NCBI GenBank assembly: GCA_019693395.1 | Contig: JAAMXP010004403.1 | Coordinates: forward strand, 1-10,162 | DNA length: 10,162 bases | Direction of reading: 5' to 3' | Source of the DNA: Ettlia oleoabundans | Taxonomy: Eukaryota > Chlorophyta > Chlorophyceae > Chlamydomonadales | Shown: positions 1 through 7,464 of the stretch, piece after piece | Layout of the letters: each line of letters opens with the position of its first letter | Numbering within the stretch: position 1 is the first letter of the stretch | The notes under the pieces: generated by a model | Database searches by the model: none | The model's input: only the letters and a program-made list of their open reading frames with translations | Told to the model about the DNA's origin: nothing | Translations under genes and position numbers: made by a program

Positions 1-655
1 GGGGAAGGTAGGGGTGGTGGAGGCCGCGGGGAGGGAGGCGGGAGACTGCATGCAAGACAGCATGAGGCATTATGTGTGCTGCGTCGCGTGGTTTGAAAAA
101 TTTTCAGAGTATCAATTGGGGGGCCCGGTACCATCAATATACCACTGAGATACCACTGATTTGCCCTGCCATATCAGTGCTAAATCAGTGTCATATCATT
201 GCTCCTACACCATTGCTGGCCACCAATGATCCACCACTGATGTATCACTTGAAAGGTTCAGCCCAACAGTGATAAATATATGTGTGGACGGCTTGCTACT
301 GATTGTTGCCGCCATGTGTGCAAACACAAAGCAACATGACTTGAGAGCTTGCAGGGGCAGAAATATCCCTGTATAGCAGGCCACGCTCAGCTAGTGCATA
401 ACGGGCAGGCACAATTAACTTCAAGGACAGGAGGAAGACAGGACATATTGCAACCAAGCAACATTTCGTCAAGACGGACTATGCCCTTTCTATGCGCTCG
501 GAACGGTTGTGCAGATCACCCACATGGCAAGCGGCTTTGGGGCGTGTCAACAACTGGCAGTGTGCACTTGGTGCGGCGCTCGCAAACAACCTCTCAAGTC
601 CATGATCAGTCAGGAGATTATTGATTGTTATATGATTGTCATATAGTGGTTGGGG
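1..655. other. Left-edge region with no recognised gene
   Basis: No exon could be supported on either strand. The first 50 bases are very G-rich. Read on the minus strand they follow a GCATGCAG acceptor-like site near position 50 and would give a Pro/Ser/Thr-rich stretch, so they could be an exon of a gene running off the left edge, or a further exon of the minus-strand gene that starts at 2908; this is weak. Positions 121-275 hold the degenerate CACTGAT motif cluster listed separately. No TTACA (TGTAA on the minus strand) occurs here, so the minus-strand gene to the right has no obvious poly(A) signal in this window. Confidence 0.4.
141..241. repeat. Cluster of degenerate CACTGAT / ATCAGTG motifs
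   Basis: The heptamer CACTGAT or near variants recurs in both orientations: ACCACTGA at 141, ACCACTGAT at 152-160, ATCAGTG at 173-179 and 184-190, ATCATTG at 195-201, CAATGAT at 224-230, and CCACTGAT near 234-241. Opposite copies could pair: ACTGAT at 155-160 with ATCAGT at 173-178, and ATCATTG at 195-201 with CAATGAT at 224-230. The segment is more A/T-rich than the rest of the window. It could be a decayed tandem repeat or a remnant of a small non-autonomous element; no terminal inverted repeats or target duplications were found. Confidence 0.45.
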
Positions 656-2908
656 TCAAAGATATAACCCATTACCCCCACCCCCCCCACACACCCCAGC
701 ACCCCGTCTCCCTCCCTCTCGTGGTGTTTCAACTTGCCTTGGGGGGGGGCTCAGCTTGGGGTTAGGCGGCGGTGGGTGGGGCTTTGGTCCCAGCTTCGAT
801 GGGCTGGGCTTAGGGTTGGGCAGACGTGGGCTGGGCTCAGGACGCGTGGGCTGGGAGGGGCGTGCCGGAGGGCGGGGGAGAGGTGAAGGTGCGCGTGGAC
901 GAGGTCTATTGATCACGCGCCAGACCAGCAACACCGAACTGTTGTTGGTTTTTGCATAGAGGCCCAACTGCGGGTTGCCGCACTTAGGGCCCGCGGTTGT
1001 GGCAACCACCGCTCCCAGGTAGCGCTTGGGGCACCCTGGCCGCGCCTGCAGAAGCAGACACAGGCGGGCAGAGATGAAGGGGGTATTTCTGCCGCATGCT
1101 GTCTTCCAGCTCCCACTGTCGGCAATTGCCTCAGACACGCGCTCCCAGCAGTTGAAAGCAATTAAGCAATGTTGGGGTTGATGTCACACTGAAGTCGTTA
1201 TAACCTTTACTTCCACATTTGTGCAGCAATGACCTCACTCACATTTGACCTGATGTAAAAATGGTTGCGGGGATTGGACTGGTTCAGCAAGGCTGGCGGT
1301 GCCCTCTCTAGCACCCACAACCCTTGGGCGGCCGGGAAGACCCTTATGTCGCTGCAAGCCGCAGAAGCCGACAGGAAGCTGCGTGCTGGGCAATGCAGCG
1401 TGCGGGTCACGACCTGCAGGGAGCAAGCGGCCAAGGCGAGTTGGGGACTGTAGAGGGCGTTCTACATGCGGCAATGTGCACCTTGCGCGCTGCCCTTCCC
1501 CTTATCCCCTGCATCTTTGACACGACCTCAACTTGTAGCAGAGCCAGCCTGCCTGTAGCAGGAAAAGAGGTTGTGGTGCCTTCGGAACCTTTGGCGACCA
1601 TATCCTGATTTCCGCTATTCAACCTATCGGCAGGGCATTTCCCATTATCACTGCGTGTTGGCCTGATTGGGCCATTTCGGCTGGTGTAGGACTGTTGTCC
1701 TGCAACACTGCCACTCCTCCTTACATTTGGTTGCGCCCATGCTTACCTGGAACGATGACGGCTTGCCCACTAGATCGGCTGGGTTGCCCCTGCCCGCTTT
1801 CATCAACCAGGTGGTGCGTATCCCGCCCCCGATGGACCACAGACGCGTCACATCCCTGTCCTTGCAGTAGTTGGCGCCAAACCAGCCTGTAGGAGGGCGG
1901 GCAGGGCAGCCGGGGGCGCAAAGCAGTTGCATAGAGGGATCCGGGGGTTCTAGTTATATTTAATTGGGCGAGACAACTGGCTGATAATGCTGATCTTCTC
2001 AAGCTGCCCCATGGATTCACTGACATGCAGCCAGGAAGGCACGCAGCTGCGGGAAGGCAGAGGCGCATTGCAGTGGCACTTCAGGTAAATGGGTGGGGAT
2101 GGTGGCATTGGCGGTGCAAGTGGGCGTGTACTGCTTGCCGTCGCATGGTCATGCTGCCAGCGGGGTCGACAAAGCGCAACATACTGTGTGGTCTACTTAC
2201 AGGGATGGAGGCGACAACCGATTGGTTGGTCAGCCCCAAATAGCATGTCCGTCAGTTGAATACCATACTGCTGACTGTCGCTCCTCTAGGTTGTACCCAA
2301 GGCCTGCTTGCTCACTCACCACTGGAGTCCAAGCAGCCCTCGCGCCCCACCAGCTTGATCCACTTGGGCCCGGGCCGCACCGGGGTCTCGGCAGAAGCAC
2401 CTGCAGGCAGTCGATAATTAGGGAAAGGTGGCTTCGCGGTGTGGGCGGGAGGGGGGTATATGTATGTACACATGATGCCGTAGCGATGGGTGCGCTGGTG
2501 GTGATGAATGTGACTGAGCTGAGGTGGTCGTGGTAGAGATGTCGCCAAACATATACCCAATTCAGGCAAACCCCAACATGACACGTCCCTATCCCCATGC
2601 TGCATCAAGATGGGGTGGGGACCATGGAGGAGTGCAATCCAGCTAAGGGTTAATTGCTTGTAAGCAGACCGCACGGCCAAGGTTGGCTGCCGGTACTAGG
2701 CCGGGGTATGCTACTGAGTCAAGAGTTTCTTGCTTAGCATTCTGTGGCCAATGCGTATCACAGGACAAAGCTGAGATTCTGGGATGAGAGGTGGAAGGAC
2801 TGGCTCTCAGGTGAAAGCATATGGGCGTGTGCCGTTGCTCTCACCTGGCAGTGCGACGAAGCAGGATATGTGCAGCAAGACAGCCGCCACAGACAGTTTG
2901 AGCCACAT
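656..2908 (-). CDS. Putative secreted, Cys/Trp-repeat, proline-rich cell-wall-type protein (4-exon model)
   Basis: Not a family I can name with certainty. The model joins exons 2908-2845, 2400-2320, 1886-1747 and 1045-656, giving 224 residues with consistent phases (1, 1, 0). Donors are GTGAG, GTGAG and GTAAGC; acceptors are CTGCAG, CTACAG and CTGCAG. Exon 1 encodes MWLKLSVAAVLLHISCFVAL, a clear signal peptide. Residues about 34-140 contain two similar units: Cys44 and Cys56 followed by Leu64-Trp65 and Trp75, then Cys100 and Cys117 followed by Leu124-Tyr125 and Trp137. NNS/NSS at 129-132 are N-glycosylation sequons. Residues about 143-197 are Pro/Ser/Arg/Lys-rich (PKPSPSKLGPKPHPPPP), as in algal hydroxyproline-rich glycoproteins, and the end is Gly-rich. 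Inference: an extracellular matrix protein with a beta-trefoil-like repeat head. Extra exons in the long introns, or a GC donor (AAG|GCAAGT at 738/737) in the tail, are possible. Exons 1-3 are better supported than the C-terminus. Confidence 0.5.
722..880. repeat. G-rich imperfect repeats encoding the Pro-rich tail
   Basis: The plus strand carries a nine-G run near 740 and then recurring GGGCTGGGCT and GGTTGGG-like units to about 865. The minus strand of this stretch encodes the Pro-Xaa repeats of the secreted protein. Many runs of three or more G mean the plus (template) strand could form G-quadruplexes. It is best read as a low-complexity coding repeat, not a separate element. Confidence 0.5.
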
Positions 2909-3532
2909 GGCTGGCCGTGCGGGTCGTAGCGTTCCTGGTTTGCACCAGCTCCTACTACCAGGCCTGCAGATATAGTCGCAAAGCCGCTGGGCGCTATTTC
3001 AGGGCACAAGCTTGTGCAGTGTGGGCACTCCATGCCCACAGGCCCTGCCCCGGCACAGGACCCTGCCCCGTCAATATCAGCGAACAGAAACAAAACAGTG
3101 TGCATACAAGCATCCACAGACGCGATTGTTGTTACGGAGCCACGCCGTGGCAATATTGAACGCGTGTCACAAACAACACTGCGCTGGGCGTCAAGCGGTA
3201 ACGCCGGACCTGTTTGGCCGCCAACTCGCTTATGAGTTTGGCTGGTTCGACCGACCGGGCTCTCAAACGAGCCCACGACCACCACGGCCTGCTCAGTGCC
3301 CGCTCGCTTGACCGGCGACGAGTTTCACTGGCAGATGCGCGAAATCAGAGGGAGCCGGAAGTTTCATCAATTGTGATGAGGGCCCTGATTCCAAAAAAGA
3401 ACCACCGCGGCTCGTGTATTTGAAGCAGCTGAACGTGAACCTCAGCTTCGAGCTTCAGATTCCGGCTGAAGCTGCGATACTTTTACAAGCACCAGTACTT
3501 TCCGGCACCTTCCTTCCTGCTGTTTTTTGCCT
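2909..3532. other. Intergenic region between two divergent signal-peptide genes
   Basis: This 624-base stretch separates the minus-strand signal-peptide exon ending at 2908 from the plus-strand ATG at 3533. Open frames cross it on both strands, including a long minus-strand frame from about 3285 to 2758, but that frame conflicts with the signal-peptide frame and matches nothing I recognise. It would have to hold the promoters and 5' UTRs of both genes if both models are right. A small hairpin lies at 3451-3473. No TATA box was convincing. Confidence 0.35.
3451..3473. repeat. Short inverted repeat (8-bp stem, 7-nt loop)
   Basis: AGCTTCAG at 3451-3458 is a perfect inverted match to CTGAAGCT at 3466-3473, separated by 7 bases. 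Flanking bases repeat the same CAGCTTC/GAAGCTG theme. It lies about 60 bases before the ATG of the tentative plus-strand gene, so it could fall in a 5' UTR. No function can be assigned. Confidence 0.4.
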
Positions 3533-4023
3533 ATGCGAAAGGCAGTCCTACTGCTGGTTCTGGGCATGTTTCCTCCAATATTGTGTTCTCCAGCCTTCAG
3601 TGTGTCCTGCACAGCACTACCCTACACTCAACATATACGACGTCCCCGTTGGCCCCTGGATGTCCAGGGACAGCGTGTAGCACATTGGCCACACGGCTTG
3701 TTACAGTTTCCAGGGTAAGCTATTCATGCGTATGCTGCAAGCTGCTCATTCTACCGCTGCTCAAGCCGAAGCCGCACTGGCTGCATGCAGGCCTGCTTGC
3801 CACAGCTGTCCCTCGCATTTCGCTGCCACAGTGTGCCAGTTTGGGCGCATCCCCACCATCGCCACCGCCCTCTCATGCTCGGCTGACCAAAGAACATGCA
3901 CGTTTCTACAGACCTGTTGACCACTTTCTGAGACACAGCATTACCCAGATGCAGCTGTGGAGCTGGGTGAGCCGTCTATCTCCCAGTCATTGCCGAACCC
4001 TGGGCTCACTTGTGGGCCTGTGA
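3533..4023 (+). CDS. Tentative small secreted protein (2-exon model)
   Basis: Tentative gene of about 97 residues. Exon 1 (3533-3714) starts with MRKAVLLLVLGMFPPILCSP, which has the basic-hydrophobic-polar form of a signal peptide, and ends at a strong donor, AGG|GTAAGC. Exon 2 (3912-4023) follows a TTTCTACAG acceptor, keeps phase (2 to 2), and runs to a TGA. A TGTAA signal on the same strand lies at 4190, 167 bases beyond the stop. The join creates a GPVDHF segment; a Pro-(Leu/Val)-Asp-His-Phe motif occurs near the mature N-terminus of S28 serine carboxypeptidases (the Pro-X carboxypeptidase family). The catalytic domain of that family is absent, so this would at most be a truncated relative, and the match may be chance. 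Without splicing, exon 1 would run to a stop at 3718 as a 61-residue frame. The signal-like start is seen; the rest is inference. Confidence 0.28.
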
Positions 4024-4080
4024 ACGCTTCAATTAGAGGGCCGCATGGCTGCAACCATTTAATCGAAAAATAATGTATCA

Positions 4081-4101
4081 TTTGGGTTGGGTTGGGTTTG
4101 G
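4081..4101. repeat. G-tract array, telomere-like by eye
   Basis: Three GGG runs and a GG run are separated by TT or TTT spacers on the plus strand. The spacing would permit a G-quadruplex. It lies between the convergent ends of the tentative plus-strand gene (stop 4023) and the phosphatase (stop 4415). The spacing differs from plant-type TTTAGGG telomere repeats. Confidence 0.35.
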
Positions 4102-4163
4102 TCTGTACCAACACATGAGAATAACGAAGTAGAGCGGGGCACACCGAGGTGAACGGTGAACGG

Positions 4164-4168
4164 TTACA
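4164..4168 (-). terminator. Poly(A) signal TGTAA for the phosphatase gene
   Basis: TTACA on the plus strand reads TGTAA on the minus strand, the usual poly(A) signal of chlorophyte nuclear genes. It lies 247 bases beyond the phosphatase stop codon, a plausible 3' UTR length. The pentamer is short, so a chance match is possible; position and strand support it. Confidence 0.5.
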
Positions 4169-4189
4169 ACCCAATGATAGCGGCAAACA

Positions 4190-4194
4190 TGTAA
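4190..4194 (+). terminator. Candidate plus-strand poly(A) signal TGTAA
   Basis: TGTAA on the plus strand, 167 bases after the TGA at 4021-4023 of the tentative small secreted protein. Together with the minus-strand signal 22 bases away, this suggests overlapping 3' ends of two convergent transcripts. Confidence 0.35.
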
Positions 4195-4414
4195 AAGCAA
4201 TACAGTCTAGGCTCTACCCCGGGGACAGGTTCCTGCTGCAGGCATAGCTGCCGCTCCTCTTGGAGCATCACCCGCGTCTCATCAGCTTGGACACTGGGCC
4301 GTGCTGTCCCACCCAGAGGAGGGAGCAGCCCTGGGAAGGAAGCCAATCTGACAAAAAAAGGGGGGTAGCTTGGGCACTTCGCAGCAGCGCAACCAGCTGT
4401 CTCTGTCTGGCCCA

Positions 4415-7190
4415 TCAGCTGTTGGGCTGCTGCTCCTCGATAAACGCCCTCACAAAGGCAAGCTGCTCGTCCGTTTCAGGAGACCGGCGCCCGCCTGCAT
4501 CAGAGAGCACACAGGGCAGGCAGGAGGCGTAAGGACCAGCAATCAAAGACGAGTAACAAGCTCGCAGCATAACGGCCGAGGGGTGCTCAACACCCAAATC
4601 CGGCTGGTGAGTGGTTTGAGCAAAACATTGTTGATGAGGCAGGCAGTGCAGCAATTGCTGGCAGGCAGCCCGGGCAAGATACGAATAATAACGCAGGCAG
4701 GCATTCCAGCAGGAAGGTTCAGCAGGGCATGCAGCCACAAGGCAGGCAACTGTGGCACAGGCAGGGCTCGTGCCCTGGCAGGCAGCCATCCCAGCTGGTC
4801 AGCCAGCCAGCCACGCAGATGATTTCACAGGGAGCAGTGTAACTCACCGTCCTTACGTGTGTCAAATGAGCGCTGCACCCGTGTCAGCGCCTCATCCGCA
4901 TCCACACCATACAGCTTAGCCAGCAGGCAGGCGCCCACCAGGCCGGCACGTCCACGCCCACCCCAGCTGCAGGCAGGCACGCAGACCGAAATGAAGCAGG
5001 CAGGGGTGGGGTTTCTGGTTTGGTCTAAAGGTGGTGTTTGTGCAATCGGCTCCTGGCATCAGCGTGCTGTCAGAGAAAAGCGCTGCATGTGCTGCCACTG
5101 GCAGTAGCAGGGCAAATCTAGAGTGGAACTCCCCATTCTGCTACTGCCAGCTCACTGCAACTGTAAGTTCAGCCGCGGGGGCGGCACCGATTTCCCGCAC
5201 AGCTGCAACTTCCCGCCCAGCTGCATGCCAGCGTACCAGGGTCCCCAACCCGTGTTGCGGTCCACCAACAGGTGCCACCTTGGCATGTGTCAGCTCAAGT
5301 GCTGGTGCCAGCTCAGCAGGTGCCAGCTCAGCGTGTGACAGCTCACCAGTGGATGTAGAGGCACTCCCCCCGTTCAAGCCGCTGCGACAGCTCCGCCAGC
5401 AGTAGCCGCAGCCTGCAGGCGCAATGGGTTCGTGGCGGGGCAGGCAGGGAAGTAAGGGAGGTGCTTCATGATCCAGCAGGAGGCTTTGCAGGGCAGCAAG
5501 TCAGTGTAAGCTGGGGTTAGCATATGAATATCGCTGCTATGTATGAATGCAGGGCACTGTCAGCTGCCTCCTCTTCCCGCAACAAGCAAGCTGTCAACTT
5601 CCATAGTTAAGCCCACCAGCTGACGCAGGGCTGATCCACACCCTCAACCGGCTGCTCAAGCAGGACATGGTCAAAAACATAGGTCAGTACCGCCCGTTGA
5701 CTGCTTAGCCAGCCACCGACCCCTCCCGCGTCCGCTTTCCCCTGCCCCCTCCACCCTGACTGAAGTCGGCGCCCACGCACAACCTGACCCACCCACCTGT
5801 CTGGCTCAGGCAGGCCCAGGTCCACGATGGGGCAATGGCTGAAGTCCAGCTCTATGCGGCGGCGCTGCTGCCAAGGCGCGGGGCGGCGCCGCGGCGGCAG
5901 GAACCTGTCTAGATCCGGGGTCCTGAGGGCGGACACCTCCTCTATGCTCGGCGGCGGCGACATGGCGCTGGCTAGCAGCGTGGCGGCGGCGCGGTAGGGC
6001 ACAAAGCCGTCCACGCCGCCGATGCGCATGGCCGACTGCTCAGGGATCTCTGCCTGCAAGAGTGGTAAGGTTGAAAAGGCGGGCGACCAGAATGCAAGGT
6101 GAGCAGTCAGTGATAGTAGAACAAACGTGAGTGAGGTGAGCAGGCAAAGATCGGCCGATGGTGGCAGCAGTTGTGATTCATAACGGGCCAAAGCATTGGC
6201 TGGTGAAAATGTGACAAGTGCGGAGCATGTGGTAGGAGTAGGTGGCCCAGGTGCACGAGAAGGCATTATAGATGGCAAATCACACAAGGCGGCAGCATTA
6301 TGTGTCGCTTCCACTGGGAGATCCTTGGCAGGGCGAACGTCATGCACTCTGCCCCTGTTGCAGTAAGGAACCCAGCCATTCAGTCAGCAAGACGATTGCA
6401 CCCATTAAGTAGCCCTCCCCCACCTGCAAGCTGACGAATGTGGTAACACCCGCTTTGAGCAGGCGCCTCAGCTGCTCCTCTCCCACATCCCGGGAGCGGC
6501 AGCGGCTGGGCTCTATGAATGGATAGCGCCCCAGCATGACCCTTCCAGGGATCAGCCAGTTTGCAAAGTCAGCAAAGGCGCAAGTGGCCTCGTAACTCTC
6601 TGCATGAGCAGGGGAAACGAGGATTGAGTGTACAAAGTGGAAGAGGTGCAATGAAAGGCTGTTCCCTGGCGTTAGCACGGCAGCAGGAGGTATGGTTACC
6701 AAAAATGCATGGCATGCATGGGTTGTGGTGCGACGCGTGGTGCAATGGGGGGCGGCGGCAGCTAGAAGCAGGAAGTGGTAGAAATTTGCCCGTAAATAGC
6801 GTGTGCTGACTGCAGGTTGCAGGAGCAACGTCTACTGCAGAGGCCTCAGGCAGGGAGGAGCAGCGGTGTGGTGATTGCACAGGCAGCCAGAACAAAGGCG
6901 CCTTGTAGCCGTCCTGCCAGCTCACCATCTAGGGGAGGCAATGCCGGCAGTGTTGCAGCCTGAGGCACTGCTTCCACCACGGGTTCTATGGCCTCAGCCA
7001 GCACCGCTGCCTGCCAGCATTTCCGCCGCTGGGTGGTGCGCTGCATGCTAACACCTGCCTGCCTGGCTGGCTGCCGCCGCAAAGCAGGGCTGCCGCCCGC
7101 CGCCGGACACCGCCTACTGCTGCTCGGCCGGTGCCCATTGGCAGCTTGCGTCCTGCTGCAGGTCCCTGTGGAGGCGGTTGCTGCTGCCAT
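4415..7190 (-). CDS. CX5R dual-specificity-type protein phosphatase, probably plastid-targeted (6 exons)
   Basis: Predicted 320-residue cysteine-dependent phosphatase. Exons: 7190-6926, 6599-6424, 6053-5797, 5412-5347, 4966-4848 and 4494-4415 (TGA at 4417-4415). All introns are GT-AG and phases agree throughout (1, 0, 2, 2, 1). The P-loop LYIHCWGGRGRAG has the CX5R nucleophile Cys255 and Arg261; its Cys codon is split between exons 4 and 5. Asp225, in PIVDLGLPEPD about 30 residues earlier, is the likely general acid, with Asp232 the alternative. Other family-like segments are PGRVMLGRYPF (106-116), GVTTFVSLQ (end of exon 2), DLDRFLPPRRR (exon 3), and SPETDEQLAFVRAF near the C-terminus. The first ~65 residues are rich in Ala, Ser, Arg and Gln and lack acidic residues, like a plastid transit peptide; localisation is inferred. 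Substrate is unknown: phosphoprotein, lipid or glucan are all possible. It is transcribed divergently from psaE. An upstream in-frame ATG at 7277 exists, but 7190 begins MAAATAS, a better transit-peptide start. Confidence 0.87.
4640..4830. repeat. GCAGGCA-rich intronic repeats
   Basis: GCAGGCA, GCAGGGC and CAGCCAGCCAG variants recur through intron 5 of the phosphatase gene (4495-4847), densest from 4640 to 4830. Similar GCAGGCA words appear in intron 4 near 4921-4990. They are low-complexity intron sequence. On the minus strand they supply TGCCTGC pyrimidine-rich runs like those preceding the acceptors. Confidence 0.5.
5291..5345. repeat. Tandem CAGCTCA array at an intron 5' end
   Basis: CAGCTCA occurs at 5291-5297, 5309-5315, 5324-5330 and 5339-5345 (spacing 18, 15, 15), within a roughly 15-base unit like GGTGCCAGCTCAGCA. 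It sits in intron 4 of the phosphatase gene. Read on the minus strand, the copy at 5345-5339 is part of the exon 4 donor (TG|GTGAGCTG at 5347/5346), and the others follow it as CTGAGCTGG copies. The array appears to have grown by duplication starting at the splice donor. Confidence 0.6.
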
Positions 7191-7464
7191 GACGCGCAGA
7201 CAGCCTCTGACCGATCGTCTTGTCAAGCACCGCCTGCACCCACAGGCCGTCCACAACCCTGATTGTGTTGCAAGCACTCAAGATCAAACTTGCAACAGCT
7301 ACTCGTGTGGTTCAGCACTTCTCGCATCTCGATGACGGCCGACTGGCAAGTCGCACGACCCAGGGCTGGCAGTAAAATCCTGCGCCCCCTAGCTCGTCCT
7401 CGCTCGCATCGCCGTTGCTGCGCGCTTCCTTGCCTTCTGTTCGTCGGATTGCAGCCAAATCGCC
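7191..7464. promoter_or_regulatory. Divergent promoter shared by psaE and the phosphatase gene
   Basis: Only 274 bases separate the two start codons, so both core promoters and both 5' UTRs must lie here, unless unseen upstream noncoding exons exist. It contains the 9-bp inverted repeat at 7266-7297. The psaE side (about 7380-7460) is C/T-rich, as expected for a 5' leader, and the psaE ATG is preceded by CGCC. No convincing TATA box was seen. Light-responsive co-regulation is an inference from psaE biology. Confidence 0.55.
7266..7297. repeat. 9-bp perfect inverted repeat in the divergent promoter
   Basis: TGTTGCAAG at 7266-7274 is perfectly inverted as CTTGCAACA at 7289-7297, with a 14-base spacer. 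Half-sites are therefore centred 23 bases apart, about two helical turns, which suits a dimeric DNA-binding protein. It lies 76 bases from the phosphatase ATG and 168 from the psaE ATG. Confidence 0.5.

Noticed and set aside
636..959. Plus-strand Gly-rich open frame
   Set aside because: It is the complement of the Pro-rich exon on the minus strand; the GC-rich repeat keeps several frames open.
1407..1622. Possible additional minus-strand exon inside the 701-base intron of the secreted-protein gene
   Set aside because: A CTACAG acceptor-like site exists near 1559, but no donor in a compatible phase was found and the 1747/1045 join is already in phase.
2093..2536. A 147-codon plus-strand open frame
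   Set aside because: It is antisense to exon 2 and the flanking introns of the secreted-protein gene and shows no protein-like pattern.
2758..3285. A 175-codon minus-strand open frame
   Set aside because: It overlaps the signal-peptide exon in a different frame, has no recognisable motif and no supporting splice context. The signal-peptide frame, ending at a GTGAGA donor and joining in phase to exon 2, explains the region better.
4081..4101. Telomere repeat or chromosome end
   Set aside because: Only three GGG units with TT spacers, not the TTTAGGG or TTTTAGGG unit of algae, and genes continue on both sides.
5607..6347. A 246-codon minus-strand open frame taken as one protein
   Set aside because: Only 6053-5797 is coding, as exon 3 of the phosphatase. 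The flanks are introns: the acceptor before 6053 and the donor after 5797 restore phase with neighbouring exons that complete the HCWGGRGR motif.
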